This document shows, in pieces, positions 25,801 to 40,800 of a stretch of 64,000 nucleotides of DNA (its first letter is position 1; every line of letters starts with the position of its first letter). Location: positions 3,443,743 through 3,507,742 of the forward strand of contig NC_088778.1 of assembly GCF_954871325.1 (NCBI RefSeq). The letters run 5' to 3'. Under the pieces are notes generated by a model. That model was not told the origin of the DNA. It worked only from the letters and a program-made list of their open reading frames with translations, and did not search any database. Position numbers and translations under genes: made by a program. Source of the stretch: Gordionus sp. m RMFG-2023 (Eukaryota; Nematomorpha; Gordioida; Chordodea; Parachordodidae).

Positions 25801-28800
25801 TCATAAAAATTAACATTTAGCATATAAGTGGGTATTAGAAAGATTAAATTTCTATTGTGGAGCTATAGCCGGGAGAAAGCCTCTTTTCTATGTCCTTTTC
25901 GCATAGCATATCTGGGAGAAATCATATCCCATTATTAGCGTTATCAATAATATACATTTAATTTATAGAAATAAAAAGACATGTTTCGCGACTTTTGGCT
26001 TTTTATATCTCCCTTTTATAATTTTTCTCCTACTATGATATATACATGTAGGGAAAAGGGAGGGTTAGAATAGCAGTATATTGCTTGGGATAGGTTAGAA
26101 AAGATTTGATGGAATTAATCAGTTTGGAATTTTAAATTATAATATTATTTAATGACCAAATATCACTTCCGACCAATAAAAATATAAAACTTTTAAAATT
26201 AATTGAACATAATATAATATGAAATCAACGCCTCAGACAGTAAAATATAAACAATTAAATATCAATTGAAAATAATATAACAAAGCATTTAAATATTATT
26301 TGACAATAATATAACAACAATATATATATTACATCCTATTTATTATTAGTAGACTGGGGAAAATTGCCTTTAGTTAATATGACTATTGGCGGAAATATAA
26401 TGTTATTTAATTTTATATTTATTAAATTTTTTATTTTCCATGCATGTAAGAGGCAGTGGCGTATCCAGAATTTTCTTATGGAGGGGGGGGGGGGATTTTT
26501 TTGGAGGCGAAGCCCCCAAACCTTCTTAGCTGGCCTTCGGCCGGGTCTTATATTTTAGCTTTTCTATTAAATTCTTCGTAATTTAATAATTAATATATAT
26601 CTATTTTTAACTTTTATTTACTAATTTGTGCATATCGATATTACAAGCCTATTTTTTATTATTTTAAGTTAGGTATGTTACATTTAATAAAATTTTATTA
26701 AATGTAAAGTTGAAATAAAGTTTAATGTCATTTTATTTTTAAATTTGCTTTAAAAACTAGCCTCAGCTTAAATTCTCATACAATATAAGTAGAATAATTT
26801 TTTTTTATTGTGCACAGTGTATAAAATATTGACTAGAAAATAATTTAAAAAGCAAGTTTTTATAACTTCTATCAAATACAATATTATCAAAAAGTTTATT
26901 AAACACTATAACTATAATGTAATTTTTAATTTTTCGTGTGGATGTTGCCAATTCATCTAGAATTTCGTTCGTCGTTGGAACTAAATCTCTATGAATATTT
27001 AACATAGCTAATCCATTTAGCCGAGATTCTGAAGTAGTACTTCGTAAAAATGTCCTCAGCCTTCTCAAGTTTGAAAATTTTTTTTATTCGTGCATGTTGT
27101 AATAGGCAAACATGCAAGAATATAAAATAACTTCAAAATATCGGGAAATTGAGCTAACATGCTCAGACATATTTAAATTTTGTATCTTCTGTTCTAAGGA
27201 AAAATGAAAAATATAAAATTAGATATTTATTAATAATTAAAATATTATTAAAAATAAATTCTACCAACTAATAATTTTGAATTTCATAAAATAAATATAT
27301 TTAACAATAAATTATATACCGTTTGATTTCAATATCTTTTTCTTTGACTAAAAATTTCTCCTTTATTTATTAATATTACTCACAAGGAAAGAAAATTTAA
27401 AAAAAATTTATAAATAAGTTTTATGTTGGAAAATTGATATTCAAATATTTATAAAATTTTGATTGAAGGGAGGGGGGTGGGAGGGAGGAGTAAAAATTTT
27501 ATTAGCTTAAAATGATATTTATGAAAACAGTCAAATTTGCAATGGGGGGGGAATTTCCCCCTTCCCCCCCCCCCCTCATTGGTTATGCGCCTGGTAAGAG
27601 GGTTTGAATTAAGATGAAGGAAAGACTTTCAAATGTATCTCAATCCCAAAAGATAACAAATCTATCTCACTATCTAACCTAATAAAAGACATATCAAGAA
27701 TTTGGAATATTTTAACACAATAGGTATATGTTAAAAATCCCAATAATTCTAATGAAGGTTTCAGTAATGCCTGCAAATAAATATCCCCAAGAATAAATGA
27801 AGGCGACATATGCGGGCACAAAAATTAATCTCTTCACAAACAAAACTAGCCTCATTTAACGACTATACCCTTGACAACCTAAAATCTCTTCACCCACCTC
27901 TTACACCAACTTACCAAACTCACCGCTCAATATCCCCCTCCCCTTAATAATCACAAATCAAGATATTTGCGAAACTATAAGAGAATTGAACAAATTTTTA
28001 GCAGCAGGCCTGGATGGCTATAGACCATCTTACTTCCAAACATTTATAAAATATCATAATTCCAATAATTTTTCTAACTCACTTACCAACTTCCTTAATA
28101 ATATAACTACTAAAGATATTCCCACATTAGCTAATCAAATTATATTTGGTGCTAACTTGATTGCTTTCGAAAAACCTAATGGAGGTATCCGCCCAATTGC
28201 TATTGGTTCACTTTTCAGAAGTCTGAATAGATAAAATTATTACAAAAAAAATAAAATCTGATACTCAATCCCTGCTTGGCAAATTCCAATTAGGATGCGG
28301 AACTAAAGGAGGCGTAGATATAGCCTCTCACTGCCTACGAATCTACATCCAACATCCACAGATAAACTCCGTTTTATGCAAAATCGATTTTAAGAATGTC
28401 TTCAATACAATTTAACGTTCCTCGGCACTCGAATCTTTTGACGATAATTTCCCTCAATATCCGCACTTCTTAGACATCTGCTATAACAATAGCACTCCCC
28501 TCATTTTTAATGGTAGTGTCATATATTCCTAAGAGAAAGTACAACAGGGCGACCCCCTTGGCCCTATTCCTTTCTGTTAGCTATCCACAATATGATGAAA
28601 GATCTTAAATTTGATTTTGACCTCGACCTAAACCTATGGTACCTAGATGATGGGACGCTTTGACGTGATCCACATCAGATAAGCAAAGCCCTTAACCACC
28701 TCGAAACAGAATGCGCTAAATCGGTTTACAATTAAAGAAAACCAAAACAGAAATTTGTCCTTTCAACCCCGAGATACCCATTGATTTATTTAATGATTAC

Positions 28801-31800
28801 ACTATGAACTAAAAAGAAGATATCCAACTCTTGGGCTCCCCATTACTAAATAATAATATATCGGAAAAAATTATCGATAAAACAGTTTCTGAAATGCAAA
28901 ATCTGGGAAAGTTCATCAACCATATTCCATCGCACCAACTTTTACTTATTAAAAAATTGTTTATATCTACCTAAAATCTCGTATCTTACCCACTCCTCTT
29001 TATTTACCGACTCAAAATTTTTCAATCAACACAATATTCGCTTAAAAACCTTTATAGAAAGAATCCTCAACATCTCATTATCGGACTTTAATGGCACCTT
29101 GTCCAATTACCTTCTAAACTAGGCGGTATCGACTTGATTCCTTTATAACTTCTATCCATATCTTTATTTATCTCAAATCGCTTATCCCTCGATACTCCCA
29201 ATGATGATCTGTTAACAGCAGCAATCGAACGATGAAATTAACTAACCTTAGACGGTTTTACATTCACAACCGAAATTTTCAACAAATCTATTATCGAACC
29301 CTTAATAAAGAAACTACAAAATAGCCTTAACCCTAACGAACAATTATTACAAAATAACGATAAATAATGGCTCGAAGCACTTCCAAGCCAAACCTTAGAT
29401 AATCTTTTAACCAATGACCAACTGAGATTTACTATAGGATATACACTTGGATGCTCGCTTACACAGCCACACACTTACCACCAATGCAACTTACCCGTTC
29501 AACATAATACCCGACACAACCTAAACTGCACCCACAGCCAAGGTCGCCATCTTCGGTCTAAAGCAATTAATAAAATTATCCATAACGCTTTTAATAAGGC
29601 TAAAATACCCAACATCCTTGAACCTACCAACCTTTCTTTACAGGAGAGCCTCAGATCAGACGGTTCCCTGGTCCAATGAGATATCCCATATTTAGGACTC
29701 AACCTGCGTCTCCTCCTTTCCTTCATCAATTAATTCAAACCCTCTTACATGAGGGGAAAATAAAAAAATATTCAAAATTAAATAACTTTATATTTCAGCC
29801 AATAGTCATATCAACTAACGGCAATTTTTCTCAGTCTGCATACACAATTATACTTGTTTTTTAGGGACATATTTATTATTAAATTAAGCTCTTTTTAGAG
29901 TCTTCGATACTTAAAAAATATTTTTTTATTTAATTTTATATATTTTTATATACTGTTTTAATATTTTAGCGTTTTGTCATTCTTTTTTTTAAAAAAAAAT
30001 ATTTATTATTAGTATATGGCGCAAGTAAAAACAAAGGTAGAAAATAGTTTTTCTATGACAACTGATAATTTTTACATAATCTCCAATTATTTAAAATAAA
30101 TTCTTCTGATGAAAGCAAACTTGAAATGTCAAAGAAGTCCAAATACTTTATATTTTAAAATAACAAAGCAAGTCAGTAAACATTGAGTTTTTACAGGTAG
30201 AAATAACAAAAAATAGTTTTGGGGATGATTTATGATCAATATACATATTCTGAATTATTAAAGGCTTTATATTATCGGCGTTAATAGAAAGATAATCATG
30301 ACATATTTTCAAGATTTTTACAAAATAAATTATGTTTTTGTTAAGAAGACTATATTTTACGTTAGTCGGATTAAATTCCTGATATTATTTATTGAACGAT
30401 TAATATTCAATTCATTAAAATTTCATATAATACTACATAACATGAAAAAATTAATAAAAACATAACAATTATTTTATTTTCATTAAATGGGTTGTATTTT
30501 TAGTGCAGTGGAATCTTCTAGGTGATCTTGTTTTTTTTAATTAAATATTGTAAAACATAGTTTAGATAAAATGTGCATAATGCCAGGTAGGATGGAGAGA
30601 CTGTTAAAATATTAACCCACTTTATCAATTAACTAATTGTAAGGATTTATTCCACATCAATCTATAATTATTCATTTAAAAAAATATATTTGTTTTACCT
30701 TTTCAATGGATATATCAATCAATATTATTATTTGATTAAAATATTCACCAATTGTTGTATATTTTACGTAAATTTTTATCATTTAAAGCGGATAAAGATT
30801 TAAATGTTTAAAGAAAGTTTTCTATGGTAGAATTAATTTGTTTTGTCTAATTTTTATGTGTTATGATATTTATAAATGTTATGTCTATTAAATTGTTTTA
30901 GCTGTGCAGAATACATAGATTAATTAATTCTCAATCTCACTGAGTGAAAAATAAACTTTCATTGTTTTAGTGTAAATTATTTATTTAATAATCTACTGCT
31001 AAATTTTTATCAACTATCTAATCTTTAACCTTTTAATCCAACCCTCTTTCCTAAGTTAACGCCTTTAAGAGGATAGTTGATCAAACCCTAGTCAAAATAA
31101 CATGATATGCCTGTGTTTATAATTGTTATGAATGTGTACCACACTCATCCATCACTTATAAAATACTTCAATAAACCGCTAATAATTTTTATTAAATCAC
31201 CTCAGACATCATATATTATTATCTATTATATATATTCACTCTGTAACCAATCGTTTTAATTTTATAAAATAAATTATAAATACGGAAATAATATTTTGAT
31301 CAATAATGAAAATATTTCCAAAAATAAGTTCATCCTATTGTAATTAGGGTTTTTTTTATGCTCTTCTCTTATAGCCTAAATTTTATTTTATATTGCTATT
31401 TATTTAATTATATTCGTTGTAAAGATGATTAAAAAATTTTAATTTTCAATATATTCTTTTACTTAACATTATTAATCTATTTTTATTTGTTATTAGGAGA
31501 AGTAGATCCAGGTAATTTTTTTTTATTGTAACAAACAATTATATAAATTAAACTTGTTGTAATATACTGAAAAGTCAAATGTGTTAAAATTTTTTACTTA
31601 AATTAAATTATATTTTCAACAAAATTAATTTGATTATAACTTTTAAATCTTATTATTACTTTTAATAACTTTAAGAGGCAACTAGTTAATAAATTAGATA
31701 GCTAATAACTAGCTACCTTAAAAAAAATATATATATAACTGTAAATAACCCCTTTTAAAAATGTAAAATGTAACTCTAATAAGATTATCTTCAGAAGTAA

Positions 31801-34800
31801 TTTTAACATCATTAGAATTCTAAATCTAGCATCATTTTATCAAAATTTTAAATAAAAGAGTGATAGCACCTTTTTCTAAATAAAGATAGATGAAACCTAT
31901 TCACTAGATTACGGTTTTCTATCTAAATAAACGGATTTTATTTTTTAATACATACAATTATAAGCATATTTATTTTAAAAAAATTGAAATAACCAATTAA
32001 TTTAGTTAAAATATGATGTTATAATTTATCAAGCCTCAATAAACAAAATAATATAATGGGAAATACTGTTTATTATATAGGTTTTTGACGTTAGAGTTAT
32101 AAAAAATTTATATTCCCTTGAATATTGGAAAATTAAAATAATAAATTATTAAAAAATTATAACCATCAAATTTTTTATACAGTGGTTTAGTTTAAAAATA
32201 TTTTTATGAATATTATAATATTTGTTTATTTTAACAATTTATCAATAATTAAATCAACTTCATTGATAATGATATTTTTATCCAGAAGTAATAAATTAAA
32301 ATATTTGAATTAATGTTTCTTTCAAAGCTTAAAAAACTGTTAGATCGGAAAAAGAAGATAAATAAGATATTTAAAAATAATTTTCTTTGAAGTGACATAA
32401 TAAGAAATATTTTATATGCCTTTTAAATACTTATATTATACATATAAATCTCTTGCATATAATAATTTTGAAATAAGAGAATTCTAACAACCACAGGAAC
32501 AGAGTCGTATGAAGGGCTGGCTTGTTATACCCCTTTATATATTTTTTTCGCTACTTAATATATGTGTACCCTATTTAATATTAGTTATACCAAAAACTGG
32601 TAAGATTTTCACGATAACTTATAACTTTTACAGAATTCTCAATTCATCTAAAATTCATCTTACGAAAATATAAACTTGAAAAGTCTGTTTTTAACAACAG
32701 TCTTATAGTCTTATGCCTTTAATGACGATTTATAAATTTTACATAATTCGTAATTCTTTAAGTTATAAGAAATATTAAAAGAACATTATAATAAATTATG
32801 TTAAAGACTAAATTTATCCTAGGAATAAATTTCTCAAATTATTTATTGAGCGACCAATAACTGAACTCATTAAAATCTCATATACTGAAGCATCAAAAAT
32901 TAACAAAAAATTTAACAATTTAATATATATTTTCATATAATACAAAGTTTTTGGGAACTTTTATTGTAGTAAAATCTGTATAGGCCTTGTTTATGAATAT
33001 TTTAAAATGAAATATTGATAATTACATGATTGTGTAAAACTAAGGTTGTCAAAACTTTGATTAGATTGATTTTTACAAAAATTACTAAATGAAGATATCA
33101 GCCTTAAAAATATTCATTGAACTTCAAATTTTTTCCGGGCCCTAACATAACTTTTTATAAAATCTTAAACTAGCATGACAGTTATTTGATAATAGAAAAA
33201 TATTGATAGACATAATCAATCTTGTATAGGGATATTATTGTATTGGACAAATTGCTTATTATAATATACACTTTTTCATATGTATTTGATAGCTAGCCGA
33301 GGTAATTTTTATGATAATAGATATTGTAAATTTTATGGGCAATAAAATCTTTACTATGAAAGTCTGTCCGGTAGTATTTATACTTAGTAGCAGGATAAAA
33401 CTACGACACTGATAAAAGGACATTTTAATTTTATTAAAACGCATTTTCCCATCGGGAATTATATATACTCAACCTGTAAACATTTAAAAATAAGTTTTTT
33501 TAAAATTTTTACTTGTAATTTTATATTTATTGTTCTTGATCTATCTATCTATTATTATTGCTATTTATTTTTTTATAATGGTTGTAAGATGCACACAAGA
33601 CACAAGCTCCCTTTTTATATATTCTTTTACTCAATATGCGCAATTTATTTATTATTTATCATCAGGAGGGCGTCAACGCGGTGTCATTGGTAATTACTTT
33701 ATTTTCAACTTACAATATTACAATTGAAATCATTATTCTATATTTGTAAATTGCCTTTTGGAGGCATAAAACAACTGTGGGGTCCTTTAAACCAGAGTCT
33801 GCCTGAAATATATATTTTTTGACTAATAACAATGTAAGGTGCGTAATAGATAATCTTCTTTTTAGGAATTCTAAATATAGCTATCTGAATAAATTATTTT
33901 TTTTAATACTAAATAAAATAAGAATAAGTATTAACTAGAATGCCAGTAACTAGTTAGATTTTTTGAGAAAAAAAATAATATAACATCTAAATTACTCCTG
34001 AGAATACTTGTAATTAGTAACTATTGCTAATGTTACATATTTTGTATTGCATCGAGAAAAGTAATCAGTTATTTAGTGTTGTCAAACGGCTTGATTCGAG
34101 CCGATACAGCTAATTCAATATTTCAACCAGGAAAATATTACCCCAAGACATGAGATTTCGTTAATAGATGTTCTAATCCCTTTCTGCTAACTATGAGCAT
34201 TATCTTCAAGCTTGCATAATATTTTTCTGGATATACTACTTCGAGTTTGGCCATTTTAAAAAATCGGATCAAATCGAGCCTTTTGACAACACTACAGTTA
34301 CTTTTCAGTAATCTAAGGATAATTTTTGGAGAAAAACTAGCTTGCTTTTTAACACAATTTGGGAAATAGTTTTATTAATAAAATCGAATAAAAATTTTAT
34401 AAGGTCGAATATTTTTGGTATATAATATTTCAAGTGTAATTGTATATTTATTTAAATTTGTGTTTTCATTTAATTAATTTTATATTACTATTTTTAAATA
34501 GCGGAATAACAAAAAAAAATTTAATTAAAAATGATGAGTTATAAATTTATAAAGTAACTTGCAATATAACTAGTTACTTTTAAAATGTAACTATTACTAA
34601 TATTCAGCTTCTTTAAAAAAAATACCTGGCTATAACTCGCAATTAAATTTTTATAAACTAACTTTAACGATACTAGTCTAGCCCTAGCATAACCTTATAA
34701 AAATTTTTAATAAAAGGTAGCCCTATCTTGTTATACCCTTTTTATATTATTTTTTCATTACTATATATATCCTATTTATTATTAGGAGACAAACCAATAA

Positions 34801-37800
34801 TTGGTAAGATCATGATAACTTTTTATCAGATATCTAAATTCATAATAGTTAAATTTGTCTAATGAAAGTAAACCTAAATATCAAATGATTTTTCTACCAG
34901 AGTGTCTCTAGCCTGAATATACTATATTTTAATTATTTCAAACAAAATAAAATCGGTAAATAGACTTTTCCAAATGTGGATAACATAATAATATTCTGAA
35001 TATGTTAAGGTTTTCTTGACCCCATAATGGCCTAAACGAATATTTTACAAAGGCAAGAATTGAGCAATTTTTACAAAAACATCTGAATCAAAATTTTAGC
35101 CCAAAAAATATTCGCTGGGGCATGGCTGTTTTTTAAAAATATGCTAAATCGAAGTTTTAGTACAAAACTAGCATAGAGAATTATTTAATGTTGATAATAA
35201 ATTTAAAGGGATGACATTGTTGTATTAGACAAATTGAAATTGCTAATATATTTTTTTGACCTGTGGAACGATAAATTATTCAAAATAATATTTTTTATAA
35301 ATATTATTGTAGAAAGAATATAAAATATATTTTATTTCTTTAACAGAATGATAATCCATAGGGATATAGCTACTAACTTGAATAACTTGAGTAAATGTTT
35401 AGAATGTTATAAGTTAATATTGATAATCGAAAGTTTTGAATATATTCGATTGTAATTTTCTCTTTGAGAGAGTATGAAATATACGATTTAGCAATTTTAT
35501 TTAATGTTTATTTGGAAATTTTTATAAATATCAATTTAACTCCATTTAATTGAAAATTTATTTCCTCTCACCCCGCTTATTAAACATTTTGTTAATATCT
35601 AATCTAACCCTCACCCTAATAATAACTTTGTATCAAGCTCTTACTTTAACAATGTTTCGACGATTATTTTCCCGATATTTTAACTATTTTTTTATACCTG
35701 GTTAATTTATTTGAATAGACTGGTATAATATATTATCAATAGGTAATGACATATAATTGTTTTTGTCTATATAAAATAATGAAGATGAAAAATATATATA
35801 ATTTAGGAGAAAAGATAAGGGATTTAAAAAAGAAAATAGTAAATAAAAACTAGGAAGGTGAAGGGAAGAAAGAAAGTATTAGCCTTAAGAAAAAGGATTC
35901 CTTAGGCTGGTAAGTTTTTTCACAAATCCGTCTACCCAATTTATCAAAAAATTATTGAGCTTTGTACCGAAGGTGGTGAGAATGGAACAGATGATTATGA
36001 ATGAGAAAGAATGATATATGGAACTGTATTTGGCAATTTTTCGAGTTTCTGCCAGGGCGAAGGCATCGACGATAGTGTATTTAGATGAATGCTGATGAGG
36101 TCCAAATCAGGAGATGATCGCTTGATCAAGGAATTAAGAAGTTCTATCAGGACGTTTTCCATCGATTATAAAATACATGTTGGTTCAAGTCTTGTGCGGA
36201 TTTAAGAGCACTTAATATGATATCATTACATTTGGTGTGCAGTGGAAAGCGGCTTCGATAAAAGCGGAGATAGAGGCAATGTTTACCTTTGCAATCAAAG
36301 ATGGTTTCGTAATGTTTACAGTACGGTAGGACAATTTGGCAATTGAGCCATAATCCAATAGCAAATCTTAGCTAATCAGCAGAAAGCAACAAGTCAAAGT
36401 TGGAGGACATGGTTTCCAAACTGGATCCTTGGTTAAATTGTTGGGAAACTGTATCGTTATCGTGAAGACTCGATTTTAGATAAACGACCGAACCTTCTTT
36501 GATTGAATATCCCAGTTTCATAAATTATTCTTAACCCTTTACAAAATCATATCAACAGCTTCTTCTCTCTAAGATAAAGTCTTTCAAAATATTGTTAAAA
36601 TAGATAGGCATGAGTGGTTGGAAATCTTGCCTAGTGTAAACTTAAAACCCATAGTTACCTGTATTTCAACTTACCAGTCAATGCTAAGGGTAAATGGGTT
36701 ATATTTTAAGATTAGTCTACACTACAATTCATCAATAAATGAATTCCTCAAACTATTTCTAAAAATGACTCCAATCTTTATCATCTTAGAACCTCCTAAC
36801 CTTTTATCAGCCTTACAAATTTCTCATGGGCCATGGGTAATTTTCTCATCTGCGATTATGCTTGCGTTACTACTTTCCCCACAGAATAATAGTACACTTA
36901 TTCTAATAGAAATAAAAAAGATAAATAAATTCAAAAATTAACTCGTCATTCTAAAAGTCATATCACCATGGACAATTTGCTCTTACATTTCTTTAAACTC
37001 TGGTTCTAGGCGTAATTTTTCTAAATATTATCTATGATTTTTTATTTGATAATTTATTTTATTGTATTAAATCAAGAAGAGGATGATTTATTTTCTGAAG
37101 GTAAAATACATCTATAGATAATTTTGAATCGATAAGCATAAAATATTTTTAGTCGAACCGATTTTTACAAAATTGGCTATAGCTCCTGGTTTATTTTATA
37201 ATATAAAAAATAATATATGATTAGATACCTAAATCTATTCTCTATAAAGGTGACTTATAAAAATTTTTAAAAATATAATCATTTTTTTTAAATTTTATTT
37301 TCTATAAAAGTGAAAATTTAGTTCAACAAGTCCCAATAGCGGGGTGAGGCAAACCACTTTAAGGAGCTTCCTAAACCATTGGTTTTAGGCCATAATAAAT
37401 TGAAATACATTTTTATTTATTAATAATGATACGTATAGAATATTTTATTGTTTTATTGTTCAATATAGTATAATACTTATAAATTTAAGCTAATTATATA
37501 TATATAAATTGAAACTTAATTTTGATTAATTTAATAAACATTTTGGACATAAAAAAAATATGAATTTTAACGAGAAATTAAATTTCCTAGCATAAATCCT
37601 AAATACCAATCATAAACAGCCATGAAATTTCCTTTTCAAGATTATGAAATTTTTTTCATTATTAACTACCATATTTGACCTGTATGGTTTAGCAAACCCC
37701 GCTAGCTCTAAATTGACAAATCATGATTGAAATAATGTCTAAATATGATAAACACTCATAAAACTCATATAAATGATTATATATTTTATTAAAATTTAAA

Positions 37801-40800
37801 ATTCTGTCATGTAAAAACCTTTTGATAATTTCATCAAAATTTTATTTCTTAAATAAATTTTTTAATAATAAATTATTTGAAAAGATATTTTGTTTAAAGA
37901 TGAATTATTTGAAAAGATATTTTGTCTATTAAAGATGTAAACTAATGAAAACTATATTAGGATAAAATTTTAACCTTCTAGTGTATTTAATTTTAAAATG
38001 GTGATTTGCCAAGCCCCGGGGTTTACCTAACCCCAGTCTCCCCTACATGAGAATCGGGTTGATATTTTTGAACACTGAAAAGTGTATATTTAACAATGTT
38101 TTGATTAGTCAACCTAAAATTCCCTAAAGGAGAGCCCACCACTTTAATTAAAATATGGAATATTAGATCACATGAGAGAAAAAAAAATGGAAGAAACACG
38201 CATGAGTTTTATACCCCTTTTCGATACCCTCCATAAATTTTCTACTCCTTACTCTCATGGGTGTCTACTACCCCCCAAAAAATATATTAAAATAACTTCT
38301 CCCGTAGATACTGACTCCATTGATTCTAAGGCTCTCTAAAGTGTATAAGCCAAACTTTGAATCGCGGACAGGACGGGCCGTTTACATCAAATAGGCCTGA
38401 GAAAATTTTTAAAAACGGCTAACTCAATATTTTATCCGGAAAAATATTATGTAAACCTGACAATTTAGCTCATAGATGGTACAAAGGTCTAAACATCTAT
38501 TAGCGAAATATCGAGACTTATGCAATATCTTTCTGGCAGCCGTTTAGCAACACTATCCAGAACCCTGGCCCGAAAAATAATTAATCTTATATTTTCTTCC
38601 ATAGTCAAAACAAATGGTATCTTTATTTTAAATTCTTATCTATATTTACTATTTTATTATTATGTAATTAAACTTCTAATATTATGCAATTAGATTGACC
38701 TCAATAATATAATCTTAAATATAGGAAAGCTATAATATTGTATGACAAATATAATATTCAAATAGCGTCGAATGTAACCTTATAAAATATAACATTTTCT
38801 TCCTTCCTTTTCCTTGCCTGATTAAATATCAAAACTATAATATGGCTGAAATATATACGAAAAGTTTTAAAAAATCTGGCAGGAAATGACTCTATCTAGA
38901 TAGGCGGGGTCCTCATTTGATAAGATGTCTTAAATAGAGATCAGGTAAATATTTTCCTGTTGGCATGCGAGTTGAGAGGCAAAATATTTTCTGATGAACA
39001 AAGCAATTCAACGTTTCTGATTGGTATAGTATAGTTTTCAACCAAATAAAGATTTATAATGTAAATCATGATGATGTTTGGTTTTGAATTCATATGTTCT
39101 CGAAAGATCGTTATTGACCCTTAAGGCGTAGTAGATTATGAAGGAAGATGTAAAGCAGTTTAAAAATTTTGGATACATCATGAAAGGAGACCATTGATTT
39201 TGTTTTCATTATTGGAGAATTAAGATATTTAAAGTCATCTATCAATTAAACATCCTTATGTTTTTTAAATTATAAATCTTTCCTCCTTTCCAATTATAAT
39301 GATAGATAACAATCTTTCTTTACCATGTTGAGATCATATAAACAACCAAGCATCGTTATGGCTTACATTAAAAATCCTTATTTGATTACAAACTATACTA
39401 TCCCAAAGAAAAACGTTAAATAGCTTTGTTTATCTGCAAGATTTTGTCAATTCAACTTGTATGCCACAGGAAAATATTTACTATGATCTTTATTCCGACA
39501 TTTTATCAGATGAGGATCCAGCATATCTCGGAGAGTTTTTGCTAGATTTATCAAAACTTTTCGAGCCCTTAAATTGCATCTCTTTCTTAAAAATAACAGA
39601 TACATCACATGCATTTCTGACTTGTTGTATTCAGTTTATATATTTTTTTTCGTTACTATAATATATATATGTTTGCTATTTATTATTAGAAAATGCTACA
39701 AGAACAATGACTGGTAAGAAAATTTTATGATAAATTCTTCTTATGAAAGAAAATTTGAAAAGTCAAAGGTTTTCAACAAAAGTCTAAAGCCTGGAGATAT
39801 ATTTTATTTCATTTAAATTTTTTATTTTAGAAAACATTAATTTTTTTAAAGTGAAAAATAACAAAAAATAGTTTTGATGGCAATTTACAATTTTTTTACA
39901 TAATTCTGAAGTCGTTAATTTATGAAATTTTAAGATTTTTAATCAAAATAACTGTAATATGAAAAATTAACAAAAAATGAAACATTTTATTTTCATAAAA
40001 TGCAAAATGTTTTGAAAACTTTTAGTGTGGCTCTTTTTAGCCTTATTTTAGAATATCGAATAAAACAATTTAGATAAAATAGGTAACAATATCATGGCTC
40101 AGATTTGTGTCTTCAAAAATCCAGATCTTGACATTTAAAATGGTTAAATAAAGATTCTTAACAATTAACTGTCTAGAGATTTTCCCAAAAGAGCGCCAGA
40201 TCTTTCTGCTATCTTCTGGCAAAATCACGAGGCTTAGATAATTTTATAAGATACACAACTCAAGGACACTTATTTAGTAATAATAAAATTTGATGTGCAT
40301 AATCTTTCTTATATAATTGATAATTATTAGATTAAACAAATTACTAATTATGACCTATACATTATTTTATATCAAATTTTTCTAGCAAGACGAAGTAATA
40401 TTTATTAATATATTTATAGATATATTAAATCCTGGAAAATATAATATTCAAGGCCAGCACGATTGCGTTAATCCTAAAAGTAAGATAAAATTTATTAAAA
40501 TATAATTATTATTTCTCTATTTTTTTTTTGATGTGTGCCTATAAATTATCCCTAATACCCTTCATCTATATATAAAATTTGCCCTTGTTTGCATGGCCAA
40601 TGGCAGAGGAGTAGGTGGTAAATATTAGCACATTTAATTAATTATAATGATCACCTGGCACCATCAATTTATATTTAATTATTCATAAAACAAATATATA
40701 TTTTTGACTTTCAAATTTTTCTTGTGAGTTTGTTCAATAAAAATTAATATTTTAATAAAATCTGCATAGCAAATTATAAGCAAAATTTCTTCATTATAAA

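Noticed and set aside
26085-26105. Degraded 24-nt exon position near TATATTGCTTGGGATAG
   Set aside because: No choice of borders gives a length divisible by three.
26364-26558. Open frame ending in glycine and proline-rich words
   Set aside because: It reads through the terminal repeat of the hAT element.
39461-39661. Acidic open frame after CCACAG as another gene A exon
   Set aside because: Phase 1 meets a stop immediately, there is no donor and no sister copy.
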